From: Rhodospirillaceae bacterium
GTDB lineage: Bacteria > Pseudomonadota > Alphaproteobacteria > Dongiales > Dongiaceae
Reading direction: 5' to 3'
DNA length: 64,000 nt
NCBI GenBank assembly: GCA_008012315.1
Contig: SSEL01000018.1
Coordinates: forward strand, 52,023-116,022
Under the pieces are notes generated by a model, which ran no database searches, was not told the DNA's origin, and worked only from the letters and a program-made list of their open reading frames with translations. Of this stretch, positions 1 to 8,527 are shown piece after piece. Position 1 is the first letter of the stretch. Each line of letters starts with the position of its first letter. A program made the translations under genes and the position numbers.

Positions 1-478
1 TGGGCGATGCATAGAGCTTGCCGCTTATCTGTGCCGGCTTCATCGCCGAGCCGTTCATGATGCCGGGCTCGATGCCCTCGATATTGACCTTCTTGTCGTT
101 CCAGGGTTGCAGGAAATCCTGCTCGACCCAGTTCTTGACCCGGTCGGCCGTCGGTTCGCAGATATCGAAACCACCGTTCGCCCCGCCGGCCTTGGCCTGG
201 GCGACCATGGCGTCCTGGTCGGGCTGTTCGGTGAAATTGACGGTGATGCCCGTCTTCTTGGTAAAGGCTTCGAAGACCGGCTTGAACTCATAGCCGGCCC
301 AGCCCATGAAATTGAATTCGCCCGAGGATGAAAAGGCATCGAGCACGATCCATGGCGCGCCCAGCGAGACCGTGCCGATGACGGCCGTCGATTTCAACAG
401 CCGGCGCCGGGATATCGTGAGATCAAGGCCCGCGCCGGAATCACGTTCTTCATGCTTTGTCGTCTTACGCTTTGTCAT
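1..478 (-). CDS. Polyamine-type ABC transporter substrate-binding protein, partial (C-terminus outside window)
   Basis: N-terminal about 159 residues of a periplasmic solute-binding protein of the spermidine/putrescine (PotD-like) family. It starts at an ATG preceded by a strong AAGGAGGACT ribosome site. A twin-arginine signal (SRRRLLKS near residue 23) is followed by a hydrophobic stretch. The mature region runs GEFNFMGWAGYEFKPVFEAF and then NFTEQPDQDAM, closely matching the complete paralogue at 638-1798, so the two look like a tandem duplication. The family binds polyamines or related amines in the periplasm for import. No permease or ATPase is in view; they may lie beyond the window edge. 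The fold assignment is firm and the ligand is inferred. Confidence 0.85.
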   Translation of the reverse strand, partial: MTKRKTTKHEERDSGAGLDLTISRRRLLKSTAVIGTVSLGAPWIVLDAFSSSGEFNFMGWAGYEFKPVFEAFTKKTGITVNFTEQPDQDAMVAQAKAGGANGGFDICEPTADRVKNWVEQDFLQPWNDKKVNIEGIEPGIMNGSAMKPAQISGKLYASP

Positions 479-596
479 GGAGTCCTCCTTCAATCCATTA
501 GTCATGCCAAGTTATTCTTTGACATTCCGATGGCTGAACTGACCGCTCCACCCCAAGCAGCCCCATCGTCATACCGATAAGGCTAGAAGCCGGCAG

Positions 597-627
597 GGCT
601 CCGGCGCATCGACGATGCGCCGGAGCC
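597..627 (-). repeat. Perfect 14-bp inverted repeat between the two binding-protein genes
   Basis: Bases 597-610 and 614-627 are exact reverse complements around a 3-base centre. The hairpin lies 10 bases past the stop of the binding-protein gene at 638 and before the start of the next one. There is no T-run on either side, so it is not a classical intrinsic terminator. It could stabilise the 3' end of the upstream message or limit transcription into the second paralogue. Confidence 0.6.
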
Positions 628-637
628 GTTCGTGGCC

Positions 638-1798
638 TTAGGCCGACTGGAACCTATCGATATATTCGTTACGCTTGGAAACAAACCACGTGGTCTGTTC
701 CGGCCACCACCACAGCTTGTTCAAGGCATCGCCCGGAAAAGCCGCCTTCAGGAACTTCTTCTGCGATTCCGGCGCCGCATCGGCACCGCCTTTGGCCACC
801 GGATTGCCCGACCAGGCAACGGCCCAGGCGAGCGACCCTTCGGGGCTGTTGATCCAGGAGATCCAGGCTTCGGCCTGGGCGACATTCTTCGCCTTCTTGA
901 AGAGGACGAATTCCTGCAGCCAGGCGGCAGCGCCTTCCTTCGGCGAGATATAGCCGATCGGCAGGCCTTCCTTCTGCAGCGCCTGGGCCGAGGTATCCCA
1001 GCAATGGCCGATCACGCAGCCATTGGTCCGGAAGGCGCCCTGAGCCGAATTCTCGTCTTTCCACCACTGGGCGATATGGCCCTTCAGCTCCTGCGCCTTC
1101 TTCAGGATGACATCGTAATTCGCCACCATCGTCGCTTCGTCCTTGAACGAATCGTCATAGGGCTTCGGCAACTTGCCTTCGGTTTCCAGCCAGCGGCCTA
1201 TCGCCATCAAGCCGGAATTCGCACGCAGCGCAACCTTGCCAGCATACTGATCCTGCCACAAATCACCCAGGCTCGCCTGAGGATATTCCAGCTTGACCTC
1301 ATCGGTGTTGAACATCAGGGATTCCGTTCCCCAGACGCTGGGCGAGGCATAAAGCTTGCCATCGACTTCGCCCTGCTTGGCGGCGGAGCCGTTCATGATG
1401 CCCGGCTCGACGCCGTCGAGATTGATCTTGGCAGTGTCCCAGGGCTGGATGAAACCTTGCTCGACCCAGTTGCGCACGCGGTCGGCGGTCGGTTCGGAAA
1501 TATCGAACGTATCGCTGCCGCCGGCTTTCGCCTGGGCCGCCATCGCATCCTGATCCGGCTGCTCGTTGAAATTGATCTTGATGCCGGTTTTCTTCTCGAA
1601 AGCTTCGAAAGCCGGCTTGAAGTCATAGCCGGCCCAGCCGATGAAGTTCAGTTCACCGGATGAGGAAAAAGCATCGCGCACAAGCCAGGGCGCGGTCACC
1701 GCCGCCGCACCGAGCGTTGCAGTCGTCTTCAACAGCCGGCGGCGCGAAAAGGCGCGCGCGCTGACGGCTGTCGGATGAGTTACGTCACGTTTCTTCAA
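638..1798 (-). CDS. Polyamine-type ABC transporter substrate-binding protein (PotD-like)
   Basis: 386-residue periplasmic binding protein of the spermidine/putrescine family, about the usual family length after signal removal. An N-terminal twin-arginine motif (SRRRLLKT near residue 18) and hydrophobic segment predict Tat export. The mature part begins GELNFIGWAGYDFKPAFEAF, then NFNEQPDQDAM, typical of bacterial extracellular solute-binding family 1/8 proteins. An AGGAGG-like site lies just upstream of the ATG. It is a paralogue of the partial gene at the window start and is transcribed in the same direction. No transporter membrane genes adjoin it in the window. The ligand (putrescine, spermidine or a related amine) is inferred from family; the amine-catabolism genes at 22-37 kb make that plausible. 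Confidence 0.88.
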   Translation of the reverse strand: MKKRDVTHPTAVSARAFSRRRLLKTTATLGAAAVTAPWLVRDAFSSSGELNFIGWAGYDFKPAFEAFEKKTGIKINFNEQPDQDAMAAQAKAGGSDTFDISEPTADRVRNWVEQGFIQPWDTAKINLDGVEPGIMNGSAAKQGEVDGKLYASPSVWGTESLMFNTDEVKLEYPQASLGDLWQDQYAGKVALRANSGLMAIGRWLETEGKLPKPYDDSFKDEATMVANYDVILKKAQELKGHIAQWWKDENSAQGAFRTNGCVIGHCWDTSAQALQKEGLPIGYISPKEGAAAWLQEFVLFKKAKNVAQAEAWISWINSPEGSLAWAVAWSGNPVAKGGADAAPESQKKFLKAAFPGDALNKLWWWPEQTTWFVSKRNEYIDRFQSA

Positions 1799-2279
1799 AA
1801 CACCCTCCTTGGTGACCTAGGTCGTGATTGGCTCCGGTCGAAGCGCAGGCGGGCGGAATCTAACCACCCTGTATTGCAGTCTTGTGACCGAATTCAAGCA
1901 TCGCGAGCGAGAACTGGGGATAACTTGCGCGAAATCGCAAATATGCTTGCGATCTCGAACGCTGCCAGCCGAGCGAGTCTTTCGTTATTGTGCCTGACAA
2001 TGCATATCGCCCCCATTTGCTGCGTCCCGCCTCAGGGACGTTCATTATTCTGTAATTATTCAGCAATTGATCATAGACGAAGCAGTTGAAAAAACACAAC
2101 GACGATCCTTTTCGCGGTTGCAGCATGTTTTTCCATGACAGGACTGCGCTGAAAAGGATGACGCCGTGAGGCCGGATAAGCTATTCGGAGATTTGCGTTT
2201 TCGAACATAAGCGGCCCCGATCACCACCTGGCGGGACTAGGCCGCCGCTCGCCGGAAATGACAAATCCAAGGAGACTTC
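1799..2279. other. Intergenic region between divergent genes
   Basis: 481 bases separate the divergent binding-protein and isochorismatase genes. No convincing coding frame is present. An AT-rich patch at about 2035-2105 contrasts with the surrounding GC-rich sequence and is where I would expect the promoter(s), but I cannot assign -35/-10 boxes with confidence. Confidence 0.5.
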
Positions 2280-2888
2280 ATGTCCACCGCGCCTCGCACG
2301 CTTCTGCAACACGCCAATGCACCTTTGCATCCAAGTGCGCTGTCAAAATCCGCGGTCATCGTGATCGACGCCCAGGAGGAATATCGCTCCGGCCGCCTGC
2401 CTTTGGCGGGGATCGAGGACGCCATCGCCACGATCGCGGAATTGCTTGCCGTTGCACGACAGCACCAGGCACCGGTCTTTCATATCCTGCAACAAGGCCG
2501 TCCGGGCGGCCTGTTCGATCCCGAGACGTCCTTCGCCAGGGCGATCGACGCGACCGCCGCCAAGGATGGCGACCAGATCGTCGTCAAATCCTTGCCCAAT
2601 GCCTTTGCCAAGACCTCTCTCGACGATCTGATCCGCGCGACCGGCCGGACGGAGCTGATCATTGCCGGCTTCATGACCCATATGTGCGTCAGCGCGACGA
2701 CACGCGCCGCCTTGGATGCCGGCTATCGCTCCACCATCGTCGCCGATGCGACGGCAACCCGCGCCCTGCCGGACCCGTTGCAGGGCGGAACCATTGCGGC
2801 CGCGGAGCTTCAGCGGAATGCCCTGGCCGCGCTGGCCGATCGCTTCGCCATCGTGGTGCGCGACGTCGCTGCTTTGACCAAAGGCTGA
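2280..2888 (+). CDS. Isochorismatase-family cysteine hydrolase
   Basis: 202 residues with the isochorismatase-like fold. The three family catalytic positions are visible: Asp30 in VIVIDAQEEY, Lys103 in VVKSLPNAF, and Cys136 in FMTHMCVSATTR with the preceding cis-peptide region. The family includes nicotinamidases, N-carbamoylsarcosine amidases, ureidoacrylate hydrolases and isochorismatases. The active-site set alone does not choose among them. The ATG follows an AAGGAG site. The gene stands alone, in the same direction as the pirin gene about 100 bases downstream. The substrate is unknown. Confidence 0.85.
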   Translation: MSTAPRTLLQHANAPLHPSALSKSAVIVIDAQEEYRSGRLPLAGIEDAIATIAELLAVARQHQAPVFHILQQGRPGGLFDPETSFARAIDATAAKDGDQIVVKSLPNAFAKTSLDDLIRATGRTELIIAGFMTHMCVSATTRAALDAGYRSTIVADATATRALPDPLQGGTIAAAELQRNALAALADRFAIVVRDVAALTKG

Positions 2889-2992
2889 GCTTGTCGTCAA
2901 ATCATCGCTGGCAGATCGTCGCATTGACCATCGTCCCAATCGGCGGATGGATGTAACATTGCATCCATCGCCCTGCCGATCGAGGAACCACA

Positions 2993-3886
2993 ATGGACAG
3001 AGATGACGCCGATCCCAATGATGCCGTCGAGATGACAATCCTGCCGCGCAGCAGAGATATCGGCGGCTTCGAGGTCAGCCGCGTGCTGCCGGCGATCGGC
3101 AAGAGAATGGTGGGGCCTTTCATTTTCCTCGACCAGATGGGGCCGACGGCATTATCGCCTCAACACGGTCTCGATGTCCGGCCGCATCCGCATATCGGCC
3201 TTTCCACCGTGACCTATTTGTTCGAAGGCACCATCCTGCACCGCGACAGCGTGGGATCGGTGCAGGCGATCGAGCCGGGCGCCGTCAATTGGATGACCGC
3301 GGGCAGCGGCATCGCCCATTCCGAGCGAACCCCGCCTGAACTGCGGCAGCAACCTTCCAGGATTTTCGGCATGCAATCCTGGGTCGCCTTGCCCAAGGAC
3401 CAGGAAGAGGTCGCGCCGAGCTTTATCCATCATGGGGCCGAGACGCTGCCTTATTTCGAGATGGACGGCAGCCAAGTTCGCGTCATCGCCGGATCGGCGT
3501 TCGGTTCGACCTCGCCGGTCGTCACCGCCTCGCCGCTATTCTATGCGGAGATACGCATGCCGGCGGGAAGCAGCCTGGCCGTTCCCCCGGAATACCAGGA
3601 GCGAGCCGCCTACCTCATCGACGGACAGATCGACCTCGACGGCAAGACCTTCGATGCCGCGCGTCTGCTGGTTCTGAAGCATGGCCCGGCCTTGCGGTTG
3701 ACGGCGATGACGCCTGTGCATCTCTTGCTGCTGGGCGGCGAGCCGATGGATGGGCCGCGTTATATCTGGTGGAACTTCGTCTCCAGTTCGCAGGACCGCA
3801 TCGAAGCTGCCAAGGCGGATTGGAAGGCGAGACGGTTCGACCGCGTCATCGGCGAGACAGAATTCATCCCGCTGCCGGAAGGATGA
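2993..3886 (+). CDS. Pirin family protein
   Basis: 297 residues with the bicupin pirin fold. The N-terminal domain has the metal-binding pattern HPHIGLSTVTYLFEG (His residues near 64 and 66) and, further on, IAHSERTP, matching pirins. The C-terminal cupin half (from about residue 180) is complete. The length is normal for bacterial pirins, some of which have quercetinase activity or act as redox-sensitive regulators. The start ATG has a GAGGAAC ribosome site. Function beyond the fold is not predictable here. No LysR regulator, a frequent pirin neighbour, is adjacent. Confidence 0.9.
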   Translation: MDRDDADPNDAVEMTILPRSRDIGGFEVSRVLPAIGKRMVGPFIFLDQMGPTALSPQHGLDVRPHPHIGLSTVTYLFEGTILHRDSVGSVQAIEPGAVNWMTAGSGIAHSERTPPELRQQPSRIFGMQSWVALPKDQEEVAPSFIHHGAETLPYFEMDGSQVRVIAGSAFGSTSPVVTASPLFYAEIRMPAGSSLAVPPEYQERAAYLIDGQIDLDGKTFDAARLLVLKHGPALRLTAMTPVHLLLLGGEPMDGPRYIWWNFVSSSQDRIEAAKADWKARRFDRVIGETEFIPLPEG

Positions 3887-3986
3887 AACCGCGCAGCTTC
3901 ACCTCAGCGGCCATGTCACCAGCTGTCGCCGAACCGTCATGGAGCTGAGACGAAGGGGTAAAGATCGCGGGGCATAATTGCCCCTT

Positions 3987-4823
3987 ATGTCAAACGCAGC
4001 CGCCCTTGATCTGGAGCCGATCGAGCTCAGCTATGCCAGCCAATGTGACGGGCGGGTGGCACGCGGCTTCATCCATCTCACCGAAATCCTGACCGGACAG
4101 ATCAAGCTGAGGCGGCTTTACGAGCTGTATCAGTCGGAATTGCGCGGCCGGATGGATTTCTGGGTAGCTGCGATGCGGTTGCTCAATATCAGCATCAATT
4201 ATGACGCCGCCAAGCTGGCCGCGGTGCCCAAGCGCGGTCCGCTGATCATCGTCGCCAATCATCCCTTTGGCCTGGTCGACGGCCTGCTGATCGGCAATCT
4301 GACCAATCACATCCGATCGGATTTCAAGGTTCTCACCAATGCGCGGCTCTATCCGCCCGATGCCGATGTGCAGCATTACATCCTGCCGATCGATTTCGAT
4401 CCGACCGAAGCCGCCCGCGACACCAATCTGGCGACCCGGGCGGCAGCACGGGCTCATTTGAAAGCCGGCGGCTGCCTGATCATTTTCCCGGCCGGCGGCG
4501 TCGCGACCACGCCGACGCCGTTCGCGCGACGCGCCATCGACCTGGATTGGAAACCCTTTACCGCACGCCTCATCCACGAAGCGAAAGCCAGCGTGCTGCC
4601 GATCTATTTTCACGGCCAGAACAGCCGCCTGTTCCAGATCGCCAGCCATATCAGCATGACGGCCCGCCTCGCCCTTCTGCTGCATGAAGTCGCCAATAAA
4701 ATGGGGCGGCAATTCCATGCCACGATCGGCGATGTCTTCCCCTATGAGCAGGTCCAGCCGATCCGCGATACCCGCGCCCTCTGCCGTTTCCTCAGGGACA
4801 GCACCTATTCGCTTGCGGACTGA
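3987..4823 (+). CDS. Lysophospholipid acyltransferase family protein (PlsC-like)
   Basis: 278 residues counted from the ATG; a TTG three codons upstream is a weaker start. The acyltransferase block I motif appears as IVANHPFGLVDGLL (His near residue 93), followed by a conserved block IIFPAGGVAT and the later VLPIYFHG. The catalytic NH and Asp are separated by one extra residue relative to NHxxxxD, as in the hemolysin-like LPLAT subgroup. The role is transfer of an acyl chain to a lysolipid or related acceptor at the inner membrane. The acceptor is unknown; some relatives act on ornithine lipids. The gene is a singleton, ending just before the convergent HPP-CBS gene. Confidence 0.82.
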   Translation: MSNAAALDLEPIELSYASQCDGRVARGFIHLTEILTGQIKLRRLYELYQSELRGRMDFWVAAMRLLNISINYDAAKLAAVPKRGPLIIVANHPFGLVDGLLIGNLTNHIRSDFKVLTNARLYPPDADVQHYILPIDFDPTEAARDTNLATRAAARAHLKAGGCLIIFPAGGVATTPTPFARRAIDLDWKPFTARLIHEAKASVLPIYFHGQNSRLFQIASHISMTARLALLLHEVANKMGRQFHATIGDVFPYEQVQPIRDTRALCRFLRDSTYSLAD

Positions 4824-4835
4824 ACGGCAGCGATC

Positions 4836-6119
4836 TCAGGCGTGAGCTTCCGCTTCATGCCACAGACCGCCGCCCGCATTCTGCAGCATCTCGATATGCG
4901 TATTGTCCGGCTCAGCCAGGCGGCCGCGATAAAGGCAGGCAATCAGATCCGACTGGCTGACCACACCGACAAGTCGCCGCTCATGATCGATGATCGGTAT
5001 ATTATGCAAGCCGCTGTCGGATAACATCGGCACCAATTGGACGACATGCGTATCGTCCCGCGCGGTTTGAACCGATGACGTCATGATGTCGCCAACGGAT
5101 TTCGGCCGATGCTTACGTCCCCAACCAGTACGCCGTATCAAGCGGTTGAAGCGTGCTTCAAAGCCGTCGAACCGGTCCTGGTCGATTTGCTTGACGAAAT
5201 CCTCCAGGGTGACCACGCCGACAACGTGACGGGAATGGTTATCGATCACCGGCAGGGCTTTCAGGCGGTGCCGCCGCAGGAGCGTCCAGGCATCCTGCAG
5301 ATCCGTCGCCGGATCGACCGCGATGACGTCCCTCGACATGATATCGGCACAGAGAATGTCGCCGAAGCGCCGCCGATAGGCATGCATCTCGGTCTGCAAA
5401 AACAGATTTTCCAGATCGTCGCGGCTGATATCGAGAAGCTCTTTATATTCCTTGAGGACTTCATCCAGATCGGCCGGGACGAAACCGAGGCGATCGCCCG
5501 GTTTCGGATCGGCGGTGCGATGGATATTCGTATGCACCACCTGCGACACATGCGGATAGCGGTGCCGCGCAAGATTATTGAAGATCAAGGCCGTCAGCAG
5601 CAGGAAGAACGAATTCAACCCGACCGGCAATGCCACGAATCCATAACCGAGATTGTGAATGGCCGGCCCGCCGAGGACGGCGGTCAGGGCTACCGCGCCA
5701 CTGGGCGGATGGATGCAGCGCAACGCGAACATCGCCCCGATCGATACGGCAACCGCAACCGCCGCGGCGAGGAAGGGATCACTTATATAAAGGGCGGCGG
5801 TCACACCGATCGTGGCCGAGACGAGATTGCCGCCGATGATCGACCAGGGCTGCGCGAGCGGGCTGGCCGGTACGGCGAAGAGCAGCACCGCCGATGCCCC
5901 CATCGGTGCAATCAGGAGGGGCGACGCACCCTCGGGCCCCAGGATGTAGCGGCTGGCAAGGCCGGTGAAGACGATGCCGAGCAAGGCGCCGAAGCAGCTT
6001 CTCAGCCGTTCCCAGCCATTGCCGGTCATCGGGCCCGGCACGAAACTACGGAGCCAACGTGTTAAACCCTGCACGATAAACGTATTCCTGAAAGCCAAGC
6101 CGAAAATGGCCGCCGCCAT
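4836..6119 (-). CDS. HPP family membrane protein with two CBS domains
   Basis: 427 residues from the ATG; a TTG at 6134 would add five. The N-terminal half (about residues 15-180) is the HPP integral-membrane domain: four hydrophobic segments and the signature LRCIHPPSGAVAL containing the HPP triplet. The C-terminal half has two CBS domains: one from about residue 255 (CADIMSRDVIAVDP, LKALPVIDN, VVGVVTLEDF) and one from about 345 (VGDIMTSSVQTA, HNIPIIDHE, LVGVVSQSDL). CBS pairs bind adenine nucleotides and usually gate the attached domain. HPP proteins have been linked to nitrite transport in plastids and cyanobacteria; the substrate here is unknown. The gene diverges from the histidine kinase at 6316. 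Confidence 0.85.
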   Translation of the reverse strand: MAAAIFGLAFRNTFIVQGLTRWLRSFVPGPMTGNGWERLRSCFGALLGIVFTGLASRYILGPEGASPLLIAPMGASAVLLFAVPASPLAQPWSIIGGNLVSATIGVTAALYISDPFLAAAVAVAVSIGAMFALRCIHPPSGAVALTAVLGGPAIHNLGYGFVALPVGLNSFFLLLTALIFNNLARHRYPHVSQVVHTNIHRTADPKPGDRLGFVPADLDEVLKEYKELLDISRDDLENLFLQTEMHAYRRRFGDILCADIMSRDVIAVDPATDLQDAWTLLRRHRLKALPVIDNHSRHVVGVVTLEDFVKQIDQDRFDGFEARFNRLIRRTGWGRKHRPKSVGDIMTSSVQTARDDTHVVQLVPMLSDSGLHNIPIIDHERRLVGVVSQSDLIACLYRGRLAEPDNTHIEMLQNAGGGLWHEAEAHA

Positions 6120-6315
6120 GTAGCCGGCAGCCAAGGAAATAGCAAGTCGTCAAGAAATAATTCTCACAATAGACTTCTCTTCTAAATACGCAGAATTAGT
6201 GGGTTTTGTGTAGACAACCGCTTTCGCGATTGAAAGCCTGTCTGTATCATCTCGACCGCTGATTGTTATCCGCGGTGGCTTAGGGCGTGCAGGCAAGGGA
6301 GCCAGATCATCCGTA

Positions 6316-7737
6316 ATGATCCAACATCTGCTTTCCGGTTTGCTCGATGTGGTTCTGCATGCCTCGGTAATCGGCCTCGCCTGTCTGGGGATCGGTTGGT
6401 ATAGGGCGACAGTCGATAATCTCCCGTCTTCGATGCGCTGGCTGGCTTGGGGCATCATTTTCGGCGGATTAGCCGCGCTGACGATGCTGCAACCAACCTT
6501 GCCGATGCCCGATATGCTCATCGATATCAGAGCAACGATGATCGCCTTGGGCACCTTTTTCGGTGGCTTGGCCGGCGGCTTGACGACCATGGCCATTGCC
6601 GCGGTCGTCCGGCTCTGGATCGGCGGCCCGATGGCGACGGTCGGCGCTGTCGGAATTGGCGTGACCTTCATCGCCTCTCTCGCGCTGTTGCAATGCTTCT
6701 CTTATCGGCGCCGCAACCTGCACCTGTGGCAGTGGTCGGTTCTCGGCCTTGTGGCCGGCATGAGCGGCAGCACTCCTTCCTTCCTGCTGTTCGAGCCCGG
6801 CCAGGCCTGGCGGCTGGTCAGCCTGGGCGCGCCGCCGCAGGTCGTCGCCGTCTGGCTGAGCACCGTCGGCTTTGCCTATATCATCATGCGGGTCGATCAA
6901 TCGCGCCGTAATCAGGAGGCGCTCGCGTTACGCGAGCAGCAACTCGTCGCCGCCAACGAAAAGCTGACTGCGTTGATGCAGCAATTGGATCAGCGCAATG
7001 CCGATTATGCCGTGGCGCTGGAAAAGACCGAAGCATTCAGCCGGGCCAAATCGCAATTCCTGGCGAATATGAGTCACGAGCTGAAAACCCCATTGAATGC
7101 GATCCTCGGCTTCTCCGACCTTCTGACCATGCCGGATGGAACATTGGACAGCCGCAAGGTCATTCGCTACGCGGCCGACATCAACAGATCGGGACAGCAT
7201 CTGCTGAAGATCGTCGATGATGTCCTGAGCATGGTACGGATCGAAGCCGATGCCATTGTCGCCGACCGCGCCCGGCTTCGGCTCGACAAGATCGCGGAGG
7301 AAGCAATCAACAGCCTGCGTCCCCTCCTGAATGAGAAGCAGCAGCGCATCGTTACTGACATCAGCACGGAACTGCACGGGAGCGGTGACCCGGCGCTGAT
7401 GCGGCAGGCCCTGATACATGTCATCAGCAATGCGGCAAAATTCAGTCCGCGTGGCGGCCTGATTCGTGTCGAAGCCGATCGGATCGATGACGACAGGACC
7501 GAGATCCGCATTATCGATAGCGGCGACGGCTTCGACGACGCCACGCGTGAAGATGCGTTTCAGCCCTTCTGGCAGCGCGACAATTCGAATTCCCGCGAAT
7601 ATGGCGGCCTCGGCCTCGGCCTCAGCATTGCGCAGCATTTCATCGAGATACAGGGCGGCAAGATCAGCATCGATCGTGCCTCATCCGGCGGCGCTTGCGT
7701 GCGACTGCAGATCGCCGGCTTATCCGGTCATAACTAA
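6316..7737 (+). CDS. Membrane sensor histidine kinase (5TMR-LYT type input)
   Basis: 473 residues. The first 190 or so form five to six membrane segments with the glycine-rich pattern GTFFGGLAGGLTTMAIAAV, typical of the 5TM receptor (LytS-YhcK type) input domain. A coiled-coil linker (about 195-245) leads to the HisKA box SHELKTPLNAILGFSDLL with phospho-acceptor His254. The HATPase domain carries an N box HVISNAAKFSP, G1 IIDSGDGFDD and G2 GGLGLGLSIA. No receiver or response regulator is adjacent, so this is an orphan kinase whose partner lies elsewhere. The ribosome site is weak (GGGAG about 14 bases from the ATG). The signal is unknown. Confidence 0.88.
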   Translation: MIQHLLSGLLDVVLHASVIGLACLGIGWYRATVDNLPSSMRWLAWGIIFGGLAALTMLQPTLPMPDMLIDIRATMIALGTFFGGLAGGLTTMAIAAVVRLWIGGPMATVGAVGIGVTFIASLALLQCFSYRRRNLHLWQWSVLGLVAGMSGSTPSFLLFEPGQAWRLVSLGAPPQVVAVWLSTVGFAYIIMRVDQSRRNQEALALREQQLVAANEKLTALMQQLDQRNADYAVALEKTEAFSRAKSQFLANMSHELKTPLNAILGFSDLLTMPDGTLDSRKVIRYAADINRSGQHLLKIVDDVLSMVRIEADAIVADRARLRLDKIAEEAINSLRPLLNEKQQRIVTDISTELHGSGDPALMRQALIHVISNAAKFSPRGGLIRVEADRIDDDRTEIRIIDSGDGFDDATREDAFQPFWQRDNSNSREYGGLGLGLSIAQHFIEIQGGKISIDRASSGGACVRLQIAGLSGHN

Positions 7738-7763
7738 GCCATCAACCAGGTTTCGATCGCATC

Positions 7764-8288
7764 CTATGATGCAGCCTGCCAGGCCTTCGCCATCGTCGTG
7801 GCCGCCATCGCATCATAGACCGTTGGTCGCGTCCGGCGATCATCCGGCTCCGCATAGATACCGACTATGACCTTGCCGATGCCAGGCACGCCGCAAGTCA
7901 CAGGCAGGAGCAGACGGTGATATTTGGCCAAAGCCGATCCGCCGATCGCACTATCGATCATCCAATAGATCGGTGCCAGTCGATCGACCATCTGATCATA
8001 AGGCGCCAATAAGGCACCGCGCGCATCATCCGGCACGGCCTCGTCCAGTAATTGGCCGGTCCAGTCACCGCCATCATATTCCGTCATGGCATTGCCCGAG
8101 AGCACCACGCGCCAGCGCGGATAGCGCGAATGATAATCCGGCTTTTCCGCTGCCACGATGCCGATATGGCCGAACCAGGGGCGAAAATCTTCGGGTATGA
8201 AATCCGCCCGATCAGGCATGCGGCGATGATGCAGCCGCGAATGCCAGAGCGTATAGAGATCCTGCAATTGCTGCTGGGGAATATGCAT
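7764..8288 (-). CDS. PAS_5-type PAS domain protein
   Basis: 174 residues. The start is decided by an excellent AGGAGGAAGC ribosome site just before the ATG at 8288; longer versions of the frame lack one. The protein matches the alphaproteobacterial PAS_5 family: LYTLWHSRLHHRRMPDRADF at the N-terminus, then a divergent PAS core (GHIGIVAAEKP, RYPRWRVVLSGNAM, YDQMVDRLAPIYWM). Such proteins are small single-domain sensors of unknown ligand. The gene ends in TAG, converges with the histidine kinase gene at 6316, and lies back to back with the chemoreceptor gene. Confidence 0.8.
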   Translation of the reverse strand: MHIPQQQLQDLYTLWHSRLHHRRMPDRADFIPEDFRPWFGHIGIVAAEKPDYHSRYPRWRVVLSGNAMTEYDGGDWTGQLLDEAVPDDARGALLAPYDQMVDRLAPIYWMIDSAIGGSALAKYHRLLLPVTCGVPGIGKVIVGIYAEPDDRRTRPTVYDAMAATTMAKAWQAAS

Positions 8289-8479
8289 GCTTCCTCCTGC
8301 GGCGAATTTGTCTGTCAGTTTGCAGCAAACATCGGAAAATTTGAAGGCGGAGCCGCCCATCACCGACTTCCCTTTCCGATGCTTCAATACGGGGCCCATT
8401 GCAAGTTAAAGGTGTCTTTCTGCGACAAGACTCGTCTTTACGAATTCTAAATTTTTGTCACTAAAATGGAAGAATAACC

Positions 8480-8521
8480 GCATCTCCGATACTTAGGAGA
8501 TGCCAGATAAGAATCTGGGAG
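8480..8521 (+). promoter_or_regulatory. Two tandem hairpins over the chemoreceptor ribosome binding site
   Basis: GCATCTCC at 8480-8487 pairs with GGAGATGC at 8496-8503. Immediately after, CCAGAT at 8503-8508 pairs with ATCTGG at 8513-8518. The second stem overlaps the GGGAG ribosome site (8517-8521) for the ATG at 8528. This would partly sequester the site and could make translation depend on structure. Seen directly; the regulatory role is inferred. Confidence 0.5.
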
Positions 8522-8527
8522 ATTCAG

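Noticed and set aside
632..1663. Long plus-strand open frame opposite the binding-protein gene
   Set aside because: Antisense shadow of a clear PotD-like gene; no motif or ribosome site.
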